From: Coptis chinensis
Taxonomy: Eukaryota > Streptophyta > Magnoliopsida > Ranunculales > Ranunculaceae
Assembly: GCA_015680905.1 (NCBI GenBank)
Contig: CM027381.1
Span: forward strand, 66,763,501 to 66,827,500
Direction of reading: 5' to 3'
DNA length: 64,000 nucleotides
Under the pieces are notes generated by a model, which did not search any database, was not told the DNA's origin, and saw nothing but the letters and a program-made list of their open reading frames with translations. The translations under genes were made by a program, and so were the position numbers. Below, piece after piece: positions 48,205 to 59,329 of this stretch. Each line of letters begins with the position of its first letter. Positions within the stretch are counted from its first letter, which is position 1.

Positions 48205-48302
48205 TGTTAAATTGTCAATTTCTCCATAAGCTCAAACTTATGTGAAGGGTCAATCCTATTAATATATCAGAGTATGCTTGGGGACACTCATATATGTCAA
48301 CA
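48205..48302 (-). repeat. TRIM LTR, minus strand, first of the tandem
   Basis: This 98-bp LTR lies next to the ATTAC duplication. Its internal segment to the left (48204-48047) carries an extra duplicated block around GATGTCCA-TTCCTTCTAC. Confidence 0.85.
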
Positions 48303-49402
48303 ATTACTAATGTCTCAATTTTAGTAAAGGACAACTTTTCTTGAAATTTCTACATTACATGCCAAAGATAGTAACGATGACGAGTATCAGGGAAGACTTT
48401 TGCAATGGCTACAGTCATCCCTCTATCTTGGTCAGTGATGATTGCAGTTGGCGCACGACCACCCATGGTTGCAAGCCAGGCCTTAAACAACCATATGAAT
48501 GTATCTTCTGTCTCATCAAGTAACAACGTGCAACCAAACTGAATCGACTGTATATGATGGTTGACTCCAGTAAAAGGGGCAAAAGGCATAGAGTATACAT
48601 TCGTACGATATGTGGTATCAAAAGAGACAACATTCCTGAAATACTCATACTGCACTCGAGACCTCCCATCAACCCAGAAAAAGTTTACTGCAGTCCTATT
48701 TTGATCTAGATCAATAATGTAGTAGAACTAGGGATTCTTGGCACTCTTCTACATAAAATATCTAAGCACGGTAGTTGCATCACCTTTTTTAGGCATCTTT
48801 CTAGACAAACTATAATGATGGTTCTAGAAATCCTTCTTTGTAAACCCAAGTTTTTCTCCACTAAAAACAGTTACAACGTTTTCGACAGGTAAACCATTTT
48901 CACCAAAAATTTCAGTCAACCTCTTCGCTGCTTCAGACATATTTTTGTTCGATCTCATGCAATTTCTCTTTGCTAGACTAACCAAACCGTGGCTATGTTC
49001 ATTTTCAGTGCAACTTACAGAGTATATCTCTTTGTGTTTTCTTTTTGTAATACGTATTCTAGCGGGGCAACTACACCTGACAGTGCTAGTATTTCTAGAA
49101 ACACCCACTTCTTCCACTTCTCTTTTGTTGTTATGGACCCCTTCATGTGTGCAAATCATTAAACAACCCGTAGCAAAATCCACATATTTTTTCCTATCCG
49201 TCGACCGAACATGAGTCTCAAATCCCTCTTGTAGACCATATTGTTTGTAGCAAGTCTTTGTGTCGTCAATACTACTAAAAACCATACCTACAAACAGAGT
49301 AACTAGTTTATGCGTTTCTCTATCTGGGGATTTATTCGAAGAAGACCCAACAACTACGTCTTTGTCGATACTAATTGTTACATTTTCTGCCGTTGACTCC
49401 AT

Positions 49403-51149
49403 TTCTTCCAATTTTGGGTTTGAGTTCTCAATTTGGAGAAGGGAGAAGGCAAATCTAGCTAGATTTTCTGTTTGAATTTTTCTGTGTTCCAATAGTTTGA
49501 ATATTTTGGTTTGAATTTGTAGGTGATTTGGAGCAAATTGTATCAAAGTTGTTAGAGTTTGGTTTGATTTTGTGTTTATCAATGTTGACTTTGGAGGTGA
49601 AAATGGTTTGATTTTGGAGGAAATTTGGGCGAGAGGAATAGGAGCTCAAAACCCTTCGTAAGTTTTATGGATATATGTCGGTGTAAATATGGCTTAATTT
49701 CGAAATATCGTGTTTGATCCTTATTTGGATTTAGGATGATCCAACGGTGGCATTTCGGTTGTAAGATGGTTGTCTCGATTTTGGCTGTCAACCTAGCCGG
49801 ACAGTATATATATATTGGCCGTTTAGGCACTTGCCTAGAAGGTCTATGTGCTAGGCACTCTCCCACCACCCAACTACCGCCTAGCGTTTTTTAGAACATT
49901 GCGTCAAGGTAGTCTAAGCTACAGAGATCATCAATATGAAATTATGAACCGATGCTAAGCTAGGCCAACAATGGTACACAATCGAAGTTCTCCCAATATT
50001 GTGTTGAGGTATAAAGCCTATAATACATAGCAGGGATGGTTTGGTCAAATTGTCATTGACTTTGCCGTCCTGACTACTGTGTAGTGATTAGTGGAAAGCT
50101 TCAAACACAGAGTGTCAAATTTACATCCAAGCACATTCAATACCGAGTTCTAAACAACATGGAAAGAAATACTGAAGAAGTTTTTTCGGTGTGCGCAACT
50201 GTAGTGGCCCCAACAACTGCTGTTACATGTGCACAATTCCTGCCTTTAAGCCACATTCTCCTGTTGTTTGAGTGAAACATAAAACAGGTTTCAGTATCTC
50301 CAACAATCCAACAATATTGGAAGAGAAGGAAAAAAAGATGGCAATGGGTAGGGGTTATTAAAAGTAAATTTTCCAAATCACCACGTCATAGAACAATAAT
50401 CGTCATCCAAATCAACAACACCAAAAGCGTTGCAGATGAAGAAGAGGAGGATCCCAGAGAAAATGGAGATCACCAATCATTAAAGAAACAAGAATTTTCC
50501 CTAGAAGATATCACCGCAACATAGTATTTAAATATAGGAGGATGGATAACAGTTTCGGTAAGGTGGGTTTTAACCCATGTATGCAGAATGAGAAGGTTTT
50601 CACCCATGTATTTTTCCCTTCCTTTGATCACCTGGATGAGAGAACTGGTGGTTACTGTTTTGCGGATTGATTCCAAGCCAATCAAGCTATCGTCTCCACA
50701 TGACCTATTTGATTGCCTGATAAAAGAAATCTCACTTGAGTTATGAAATCAAAACATAGTTCCCCACTTTGACCTTGAGACAGTCTTTTAGGCCAAAACT
50801 GGTTGCTCAGACTTTCTGCAGGCCCACTTGATTAAAGTAATCTGTGCAGAAAGGACACTTATAGGACTAGTCTACCTTGCTTAGATTCAAGGACTGCAAG
50901 AGAAATTTCTTTCTCAAGAAAATGTATAATCAACTCTGGAATCAACAAGTTGGTGGTGTGTCATATTTAATTTTATCATCTCCCTTGAGTTACTAGTTTT
51001 GCATGATTTCTTCGTCTTCTAATCTCTCTTTGTTTCTTTAGAAACCCTGAGGTTCACTAAGGATCTTTCGCACTATCCTCTAGAGTTGCAAAGGATATAC
51101 CTAAATTAGACATGTAACGTATAATATGTGCCTAATTATTAAACACATG
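49403..51149. other. 5' flank of FRS pseudogene B and unassigned DNA
   Basis: About 49403-49870 is the upstream region of FRS pseudogene B. From 49870 to 51149 no gene is recognised; several short open frames lack domains. Nothing repetitive stands out. Confidence 0.35.
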
Positions 51150-51339
51150 TTAGACTTTGACAAGCTCTGCCATTTTTCCAGCTTTACAGAGACCAGATAC
51201 AAGAGAATTATAGCAATAAACATTTGGTGAAATCCCTTCATCACTCATTCTCTCTAAAACCTTTCTAGCCTCTTCCACTTTACTATCACGGGAGTGACCT
51301 GCAATAAGAGTTGTGTATATCTTAGCATTTGGCTTCAGA
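51150..51339 (-). pseudogene. PPR gene fragment (last exon, two motifs)
   Basis: On the minus strand an acceptor-like TTGCAG precedes GGLKPNAKIYTTLIAGHSRD and KVEEARKVLERMSDEGISPN. Then comes VYCYNSLVSGLCKAGKMAEL, stopping shortly after. These are nearly two 35-residue P-class pentatricopeptide motifs, from a family that binds organelle RNA. The rest of the gene is absent from the window. It may be a broken duplicate. Confidence 0.72.
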
Positions 51340-51592
51340 CCACCTGCAACCATCAATTATTATACTGTAAGTCACCATTGTGCACCTTACTTTCTTCCTC
51401 TTCATCTCATCAAGAAGCTGGAAATCTGTAGGAACTTTTACCTACACAAAGTAGAAATATGGGATTAGTTTGGGCGTACCTATGATTGCTCGGCTCACCC
51501 CAGCCATCCCATCTTTGAGGAAGTACAGCACTAGACATAAAACTCATAATAAACACCACCCTAGAATAAGGACCTTCCTAAGATGGCAGTCC

Positions 51593-51985
51593 CTACGCCA
51601 GTGATCCTACAACCCAAGAAGGTAAAGCCCGTGTCCTGTGCTTCGGATACCCTGCATTGTGCTGTGATAGCACTTGGTCCTTTTGCAAGGGAATGCACAT
51701 GGCTTTTCTGTAGGAATTAACGCAAACAGAAACAACGTTAGTTTTGTGTTGTGCCCTACAGTTGCAGTAAGATATTGAGTTGGTCAAGGCTTCCAATATG
51801 GATGGAAAACTAACTTCATAAAGGGAAGCTGCCTCTCCAAATATGTATTGCCTCCCTACATCATCAAGTAGCGTGTCTTGATTGGAAAGAATCATGCAGC
51901 TGTAGTATGCTGCTCTATCTCCTGATATCCTCAATGCAACCGCTCTTTTGCTACGCCCAAATGTATTCTGTAAACACGATGCCAT
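51593..51985 (-). CDS. Unrecognised open frame, 130 residues
   Basis: The minus-strand frame begins [16 protein letters not shown] and has a fairly balanced composition, including [20 protein letters not shown] and a Cys pair in [11 protein letters not shown]. An acceptor-like CTACAG-type sequence lies just upstream, so the first residues may be intronic and this could be an internal exon. I do not recognise the family. It may be a fragment of a gene also represented by the PPR piece downstream, but no link is shown. Confidence 0.35.
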   Translation of the reverse strand: MASCLQNTFGRSKRAVALRISGDRAAYYSCMILSNQDTLLDDVGRQYIFGEAASLYEVSFPSILEALTNSISYCNCRAQHKTNVVSVCVNSYRKAMCIPLQKDQVLSQHNAGYPKHRTRALPSWVVGSLA

Positions 51986-52645
51986 TGATATTATACAGTT
52001 GAATATAATATATCAATTAATACGTGAAGGTATATTGTCTTAGGCACTGGTGTCTAAGTCAGAGTACACGATGGTGAAACTGTTGGTTGCCATGAATGGC
52101 CCAATAGCAGGTATCAAATGTCAATCACAGTCGTAATGTCAATTTGTTGATTTGGTTTTCCTAAAGTTTGTAGTTGGGTCCTGAATTTACTTTAACCTTC
52201 TCGTTTCTAAGCTATCTGAATAAATCTTTTAAATTGCATGACTAGGGGGATATTTTGTGTTCAGTGTACTTAAGTACGAAACTCTAAATAAAACTTTATT
52301 TGCTAACAAAACTTTGTTTGCTATTGTTAACGGAACCTTATAGTAGAGTTTGCCTACTGGATTCACTTCTGTCGTCGTTTCTTTACGGGTAATGTTAAAA
52401 TTTTAAATTACATGATTTAATTCATAATTTTTTTGTTTGTGCATGTAATTATATATCTGAGTACTTCTTTTCTTTATATTAGATTTTTTTGTGAGTGCAT
52501 GATTAAATTTTTTTTGTGTGTTCAATCTAACTACTCTATATATCTGAGTACTTCTTTTGTGTATGTTCAATCTAACTACTCTATTTTAAGTGTCCCTTAC
52601 AATTATAATTCTGCATTTTTTTTATCTTTATTATAAGAAATCCCT
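51986..52645. other. Unassigned AT-rich region
   Basis: No gene is recognised. TATATATCTGAGTACTTCTTT occurs near 52450 and 52538, and GTTCAATCTAACTACTCTAT occurs near 52521 and 52566; these are small imperfect repeats just upstream of the Helitron fragment. Confidence 0.4.
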
Positions 52646-53744
52646 ATGGCCAAGGAGAAGAATAAACAGGTTCGTAAATCAAGGCTAAGATGCAATCTTC
52701 TCCCACAAAGAGAGTTGGTTATAAATGATTTGCGTGCTACCAGAATTTCAAATATTTGAAGAGTTCAATCTATGCATAGAGAAGAAACCGTGAATAGGCA
52801 AAGATACATCACTACTGATGTTGATTTTCAGAACATCAACAACAATTCAACAAATTTTGATTTGTCAGATTTTGATATCATTGACAGCATTCCACTTCGC
52901 AAAAGTACTCGCGATATTGGTAAGTATTAAATTAAACACGTTGAATATTTCGATTAATAACTTATATACTTTTTCTTATCTATTTTTTCTTTATATAGAA
53001 CTATGGGACTTTGGTGAACCCAACAAAATTTGTTCTTTTTGTGGAGCTATACTCTGGAATGAATAAAGGAACAACAAGAAACAAAAGGGACAACTTCCTA
53101 CATTCTCCATTTGTTGTCAAGTGGGAAAGATACAACTTCCACTATTGAAGAATCCTCCACAATTCTTAAAGGATCTGCTTGAATCAAGGGGACCAAAAAG
53201 CACTCATTTTATTGAAAACATAAGATCATATAATTCGATCTTTGCTTTCACATCAATGGGTGGAAAAATAGACTATGCAATTAACAATGGTGGTGGTCCA
53301 TATGTCTTCATAATTCATGGACAAAAATACCATAAAATTGGATCGTTACTTCCAACAGGAGATAAACCAAAGTTTGCGTAGCTTTATATATATGACATAG
53401 AGAACGAGGTGTCCAATAGGTTAAGTGCTCTGCCCAATCAAGCACTCTAACAAGCATTAGATGGTAGTATAGTTGAAGGATTTATAACAATGCTGAATGA
53501 GGAAAATGAAATTGCAAAGGCCTTCCGAATGGCACGAGATAGGTTCAATGAAGAGGACTACATACATGTACGCATTAGACTTATTAACACACGCTCAAAA
53601 AATGCAAGACAGTACAACCTGCCTACATCTACTGAAGTAGCAGCACTGATGCTTGGAAATGGAGTTGAATTTCATCATCGAGATATAGTTGTTGAACACC
53701 AAGAAGAAGGCCTCAAACGAATTACTGAACATTATCCTAGCTTT
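52646..53744 (+). pseudogene. Helitron Rep/Helicase N-terminal fragment
   Basis: From the ATG at 52646 (MAKEKNKQVRKSRLRC) an exon runs to 52919, and a GT-AG intron ends at 52998. The second exon reads ELWDFGEPNKICSFCGAILW, QLPLLKNPPQFLKDLL, FAFTSMGGKIDYAINNGGGP, FIIHGQKYHKIGSLLP, KPKFAxLYIYDIENEV and FRMARDRFNEEDYIHVRI. This is the Helitron-like N-terminal domain order. Stops break it in four places. It ends at YPSF, where a CACTA-type end begins. The rolling-circle Rep motifs and helicase would lie further on and are missing. Confidence 0.85.
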
Positions 53745-54180
53745 CACTATAAGAAAGTTGACTTTTAGCCACAGACCAAAACTGTGGGTAAAGGGTTTTA
53801 GCCACGACTATCAGTTGTCGCAAGTCCGTGGGGTTTTGACCTGTTGGGAAAATGTTAGCTACAGCGAATGACCATGGGTAATTGCGACGGTCCATGCAAC
53901 AGCTCAAGCCATAGGAACTTGCAACTGTGAATGACTGTGGCAAACGCCGTCGCAAGTGCCATAGATAATGACTGTGGGATTAGCCGTAGCAACTACCACA
54001 ACGCTCGACCGTGGCATAAGCCGTGGCAAGTGCCATAGATAATAACCGTGGCATAATCCGTTGCAATTATTTTTGTGAGAGATAAAAGCTGTGCATAATC
54101 CGTGGTAAAAGTACCTCTGCCACACACATCTTTTTGCGTTATCTACGGACATTGGCCGTGGCTAAAACGTTTTAAAAAAA
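53745..54180 (+). mobile_element. CACTA-type transposon end with subterminal repeats
   Basis: The sequence CACTATAAGAAAG interrupts the Helitron frame and fits a CACTA terminal repeat. The next ~430 bp repeat a CCGTGGC / GCCACGG core many times in both orientations, as in CCGTGGCATAAGCCGTGGCA near 54010, which is typical of CACTA subterminal regions. The block closes with CCGTGGCTAAAACG near 54158. No matching CACTA right end (TTTCTTATAGTG) was found, so it is a short deletion derivative or a truncated end. Confidence 0.65.
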
Positions 54181-55565
54181 AACAAAAATAATATATATAT
54201 CTATATATATACTAGTTTTATCCACTTTTGCCTTTCAATCCAACTAATAATCCATCCATCTTAATAACAATATTACAAAGAAACCACATTTCCAATCAAA
54301 ATTCTTTTGCCGAAAAATAGATAAAGAGACGAATATTCATACAAGTAAAAAAAAAAAGTATGTAGCATTTATTACCACAAACTCAATAAGTTTATCGAAA
54401 AAAAAAAACCACAAACTCAATACAATATGAATTTCCAAATATTTTTCAATATATTTCATCACCCCGTACAAGTAATAATGCCTTAGTTCACCTCGCACAT
54501 GTTTCTCCGTTACGTTTTATCTTTCCCTTGCACTTAAATACTTTCGAAAATGATTTGAAGTCCTAGCTTCATAGAACCCTAGCCTTAATAACCTTTTCAT
54601 GAGCATCCACCTACATACAAATACCTACATACAAATGAATCACAAGGAAATAATATTAAAGTCAAAATCCCATAAGTTTAAAAGTCGGAACCTAGATGAA
54701 TGGAAAAAAGTCGTAGCACATAGCAAGAGCAATTCTATGTGCTACAATTAAAACTTAAATTAGCATCTCACTTTGTTTTTACTTGCTCTAAAAAATACCA
54801 TCTAAAGGAAATTAAATTAATCAATGGACAGTGGTTTCCACTAACTTGGGCTTGACATCTACTTTGCATAACTCGTTGAACTTGGGCTGCTCTACATTGC
54901 CTAATTGTATCCAATCAAGTCGCATTCATCATGTGTAAGTGCGTAACATATATTTCTAATTTCTACAAGCTATGTACAGAAACTCCAGAGAAAAAATGCC
55001 ACATGTTCTACTAATGTACGTAAAAAGATGAGATGATGGAGATTCTTACTGAGAGAGTGGTTGGACTAGCATGAGAGGTGAGTTGCTACTTCTAAGGCCC
55101 TCCTAAACTTCAGTATTGGAGGAATTTTGGTACTTGTCGTGCACTTGCAAAAAGTTATATTTGTGTAAATAAAAATCACTAATTGTACTATCCAAATTAT
55201 GTAGAGACCATCTTATTGTATGTCGTGATCATATTGATTACGATTGAATGGTTACACTATATGATCGATCTGTTGAAATTGACATAATTCCCACACATTC
55301 CTGGAGGACGCAGGCACTCTATATCAGAATTAGCGTTTGCTTCGGGCAAGGACTGCATTTCCTAAGAAGTGGCAACCCAAAGGAAATAACCGAGGTAATC
55401 TCGGAAATAAGACATCTCAATTACCTGACAGTAAAGAGATTAACCAGATAAGACAAAACACATATACACAACCATAAATATAAGGAAGTTCGCCATAAGG
55501 CCGATTAGAAAATTTCTGAAAGCATAAGTTCGTTACTAACCTTAACTCTATTTCCCCTTTTATGT
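54181..55565. other. Unassigned AT-rich region
   Basis: No gene, repeat family or regulatory site is recognised in this stretch. Short open frames have no domain. Confidence 0.35.
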
Positions 55566-55570
55566 AAATA

Positions 55571-55640
55571 CTAGGGTATGCCCATGCCTACAGCCCGCGA
55601 GGCGTCGACGTGCCTGCGGCGCTACCTCAACGCTCGAGGA
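55571..55640 (-). other. Candidate Helitron 3' end
   Basis: On the minus strand a GC-rich segment (GGCATGGGCATACCC) leads to a terminal CTAG followed by T. This resembles the hairpin-plus-CTRR end of Helitrons, but the hairpin is imperfect and no 5' TC end was located to the right. It is a weak candidate. Confidence 0.3.
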
Positions 55641-55857
55641 GCCTTACGGTTGGTCTACGATATACATATATAATAAATATAAAAATGACAAAAGCAAATA
55701 ATAGAATTTCTATACCATAGGGAACTGGAAAACGTTTTAAAAGGTAGTATTCCACGACTGACAGCCTTCTCTTTCCATTAATAATGTAAACCATCATAAA
55801 AGAAATGTGGGAAAAAAACTGTCAGGAGCATTTCTGTCGGAATAAAGCTACAAATAC

Positions 55858-56420
55858 CTGCATTAAGTTCAAAATCCAATAGGCAATCGAACAGGTTGTT
55901 GTCTTGTTCTGTGTCAAAAAGAAGCAGGGTCTTCTATCAGAACATGGATTCCAAATAGAAACATGAAAATTTGACGTATATGCATTTAGTAACGATTGAA
56001 ACATTTGAAAAAGTGTACCTTAGCAATCTGTAGAGCGAGGAACGCAACCCATACGAAAACAAGAAGGCCAAATTCCTTCCAAAGAGACATTCTCAAGGAT
56101 AGGGACCTAGAAAAGCATCTGAAGTTAACCTAGGCTGCTTAAACAGAGTGACATAGTAGTAGCATATACTAACCTCTTGATCTCCATTAGCATTTGTCTC
56201 CTTGTGAGTACCGTTGCTTGGGCCACCAGGTAACGCCTTGTATTCTACTTCTTCGTTACCTAATTAAACAGGAAGGGATGGTAACTATCAAGTTGAAGTA
56301 CAAAAAATGAAGTGATAGTATGAAATCTTGATGCTATCTGATACTTAAAGAAAGCATACCAACGTACCATTTGACTCCAATCGTTTATCTGATTCCATGT
56401 TCTTGTGAAGGAAATCTCTA
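55858..56420 (-). pseudogene. TauE/SafE-family membrane protein fragment
   Basis: Four minus-strand exon pieces remain: about 56420-56370 (ESDKRLESN), about 56262-56173 (EEVEYKALPGGPSNGTHKE), 56106-56019 (VPILENVSL, then GLLVFVWVAFLALQIAK) and 55908-55858 (NKTTTCSIAYWILNLMQ). These match the central cytosolic loop and following membrane helix of plant TauE/SafE proteins, a family of putative anion exporters. Splice sites are kept, but a 2-nt loss between VSL and KEFG shifts the frame. The rest of the gene is missing. Confidence 0.72.
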
Positions 56421-57085
56421 GCTAATTTTCATTTTGCAGAATAACCCTGTAGTCAATCCCCTTTACTCTACATGACCAAAATAATGTCAATCGCCTCATT
56501 CTGCAGAAGACACACAAAATCTAAAAGCGTAGAAAGCAAGTTAGAATTGTAAATGAAACCATAATTACTGTTTGAAGGGAAGTTTATGAGTGCCAACCCT
56601 ATCTCTCCATTTTCCCTCCAATATATAGGCCGAGCTTGGGCGAGATTCAAATACACATGATTGAAAAGACGAAAATGGAGGAATGTATAACAAGGATAAA
56701 CAGTAAAGATTAGACAAACTACTTGCTTAAAGGCATTGCTAAGTTGCTGCTCAAGATTGTGCAACTTCTTTTTCTTCTCTAAAAACTCCTTGTCCTCCTT
56801 AACCAATGTTCTGGGACATTAGTACTGTTTATCTCAATTTCAGTTTCACTGTTCAATACTTCATCAGCAGTCACTTGAGTTTTTGGTTGAGATACAAACA
56901 TGGAATTTCTTAATTTAAAGTCGTAGAGGTCCAAAATCAAATATGACTAGGAACTGCATAAGGTAGAATGGACGCAATTAACCATATGAGTAGCTTAATT
57001 TAAAGTAATATTGCACAACTTCATCTCCCAACTACTTACAGTTCTAGCTAATGATAAACCAATTTCGGGTTGCGGTGAGAAAAAC
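56421..57085 (-). other. Unassigned, includes a charged coiled-coil-like exon
   Basis: A minus-strand segment at about 56806-56725 reads VKEDKEFLEKKKKLHNLEQQ and LSNAFKQ, followed by a donor-like GTAG. It is not part of ORC1 or TauE/SafE as far as I can tell. The rest has no recognised feature. Confidence 0.35.
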
Positions 57086-57089
57086 CGAT

Positions 57090-59329
57090 TATACCTGGGA
57101 TGCAGATTCTTGGATGGATGGGAATTTCTTTAGTTGGTAGTCTGCGCAAGTTCCACAAGACGCCTACATATTTCCGAGGCACGGCGTGCATCTCCTCCGA
57201 AATAGCTGCCAACGGTGAAGTGCCATTCATGAGATATTGAAATGGATGGGCAATTTATTACAACTTTGCAACTCATTATGATCATGTATACATTTACAAC
57301 AAATCATAAATTGAGAAAGTTGATTTTACAGTAAATAGCAAAGCCAACAAAATGAATGGACTCACCTTTCTCGAAGCAAACTCTACGGCTTGTTTTTCAA
57401 ATGTGTCAATGCCTTTAAGACGACTTGATATGATTTCTTGAAGCTATTGATAGTTGTAAGGGCCAAAAGACAACCTTTGTATCCCCATTCGACTCGAAAT
57501 ACGAGGAAGCAACTTCTCTGGAAGGTCCATGGTATTTGCAATCCCAACAAAAAAAAGTATCGCCAGTTGATTTAAAAGAAACTAGAGTGGCTCGGTGGGT
57601 CGCATAACAAGGGATCAAAGCAAGTACAATGAGAATAAATGGTACCTATTACAACCAGCTTGGAATTTGGCTTTGTAGGCTAATCAAGAATGTTGTATAA
57701 GACCTGCAGTCACAGAGATGGTTAAGAATTGGAAGTCCTATGATGGTGACAACAAAAAGAATACATAAATGCAGAGTAAAAGTTACCGATTGGTTCCTAG
57801 TCACAAGGAGATCAAGTTCATCAATCAAGTAAAACACAAAGTTGGTTATCCTCTTTGCCAACTCTAGTATCATCTAAAACCTCTCATTTAGTAACTGGAG
57901 AGCCTTTTTCCAACCAACTCTATGTCCACTTAGTGCTTCATATAAACCCGTGAAACCAAGCCATTACTAAAAATGAAGACAACAATACAAAAAAAGCAAA
58001 AAAGCCATATTACATTCATAATTCCATTACCTTGTAAATATTCCCGTGAGATGCCAATCTTAGACCATTAATTTCAACGAAGCAATATGGTTTAATACTT
58101 CCTACATCAACTTCAGATCTTAGATTCCTCATCACCGAAAGGACACTCATGGTCTGCAATAGAAAGCGAGATAGAATGCAAATTAGCACACCTTCAGATT
58201 ATGGTCGGGGTTGCCTGACCATGGTTTTCACTCCATGAGGGAAACCGAAAAGAAAGTAAATACTCATGATCACAAGCTTGAGAGACTAAAACAATAATTA
58301 ATCTCCCAGCCACTTAAAGAATAAAACACAGAAAATGGTCTTGAACCTACTTTGCCAGTCGGGAACACCATGGATATAAAGGCGCAATACTAAGCATTGA
58401 TCATCACAGATTAGCCTTTTGACAAATGCGTTTATATCATCCATTTCTCTCGCATATACAAACAAACTCGTTATTAAATCTAAAAGCACAAAATAGCAAC
58501 CTACATTATCTAACACCTGCTACATACTTATTTCTGCAAAGGCAAATGTTTAGGTAGAGTAGCCAACAACAATGTTGCTTGTGCTTTTTCCAGCATAGAT
58601 TGCTTGCCAAATCTCACATGCTCTAGTATCTTTTTTGACCCTATTTTTTGAAGTCCATAGATCTGCCCTTTCCGTGAGTTCTGCATGCAAAGACAACGTG
58701 ATAAGCATTAACATTTTGGTACCCCTCAAATTAAGGACGCAAGAATACAATAAAAGAGATAAGTGAACGCATTGCAGCCCAATTGATGAGTAGGCGATTA
58801 AGCCCGAGTAAATGATCCCTTCAGTCTTCTTTCTCTAAGTCCAAGTCTTTGTCCTTATCGAGCCTGAATCCTTACAGAATTCCATTCTTCATCATTGTCA
58901 AATCCTCCATCATCCTAGCACCGCGATAAGATACAAGTACAATTAAGTTTCACAATGTAATTCCTAGAGAACAATTTCCTATACATTTTATCTTTTTGTA
59001 TAGTTTTGAATTTGATTAGAAAAATGCATGCACTAGACAAAATATGCAAGAAAAATGAAAAAAAAAATTAAAACAAGAATCCTCAATATAAGTATACACC
59101 AGTTATATACAAGATTAGCATAATTAACTTTCCACTTAATCGACAAAATGCTACTTTCTCGGTTTCGAGACATACCTCATCTCCATTATCAATCTTAGCG
59201 AGGCGCTTTGAAACGTGCCAATGGCCATCATATTCATACTCACAAAGAAAGACATCATCTCCCTCATTTGTGGCTTTAGGAAATTCTTTGGGGCTCATAA
59301 CAAAACAATGCCTTAGGGACAGATTCCAT
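57090..59329 (-). pseudogene. ORC1: ORC1 (origin recognition complex subunit 1) pseudogene
   Basis: Minus-strand exons remain in order: a BAH-region exon 59329-59176 (KATNEGDDVFLCEYEYDG); an acidic exon near 58910; QNSRKGQIYGLQKIGSKKI near 58680; 58457-58351 (ICDDQCLVLRLYIHGVP); 58153-58031 (TMSVLSVMRNLRSEVDVGSI); about 57965-57787 with Walker B LIDELDLLVTRNQS; 57703-57646; about 57550-57366 (ANTMDLPEKLLPRISSRMG); and about 57220-57100 (DARRASEICRR). ORC1 binds replication origins. The Walker A GVPGTGK has lost two bases, a Trp codon is TAG (NILD-stop), a Gln is TAG, extra bases shift frames near 57195 and 59320, and one acceptor is missing. It is a genomic copy, not a retrocopy, since introns are kept. 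Confidence 0.88.

Larger units (their letters stand above)
47200..48302. mobile_element. Composite of TRIM elements in opposite orientations
   Basis: The block starts TGTTGACATATATGAG and ends with its reverse complement. ATTAC is duplicated at 47195-47199 and 48303-48307. Inside are one TRIM on the plus strand (47200-47454) and a tandem LTR-internal-LTR-internal-LTR on the minus strand (48302-47756), with ~300 bp between. Each full LTR is 98 bp and is followed by a TGGTATCAGAG-type primer-binding site complementary to the initiator Met tRNA. Internal segments of about 100-160 bp end in GGGGGAG-like polypurine tracts. No protein is encoded, so it would move in trans. Confidence 0.85.
46420..49402 (-). 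pseudogene. FAR1/FRS-like (MULE transposase-derived) pseudogene B
   Basis: The start is the minus-strand ATG at 49402 (MESTAENVTISID). The FAR1 zinc-binding domain follows (CYKQYGLQEGFETHV, VRCSCPARIRI, ENEHSHGLVS), then a linker with GFTKKDF and a stop. The MULE transposase core comes next: VVSFDTTYRTNVYSMPFAPF, FGCTLLLDETEDTFIW, AIITDQDRGM, and after the insertion WLIEIYNMPEKWVP with GMHTTGRSESMNSHYN. The Asp-Asp-Glu positions appear retained. SWIM-like CECKYF...LCGHMLKLF lies near 46600-46660. Stops (after KKDF, FM and WHVM), a frameshift and a TRIM block at 47200-48302 inactivate it. An FRS gene or a Jittery/MURA-type transposase are both possible; no terminal inverted repeats were seen. 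Confidence 0.82.
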
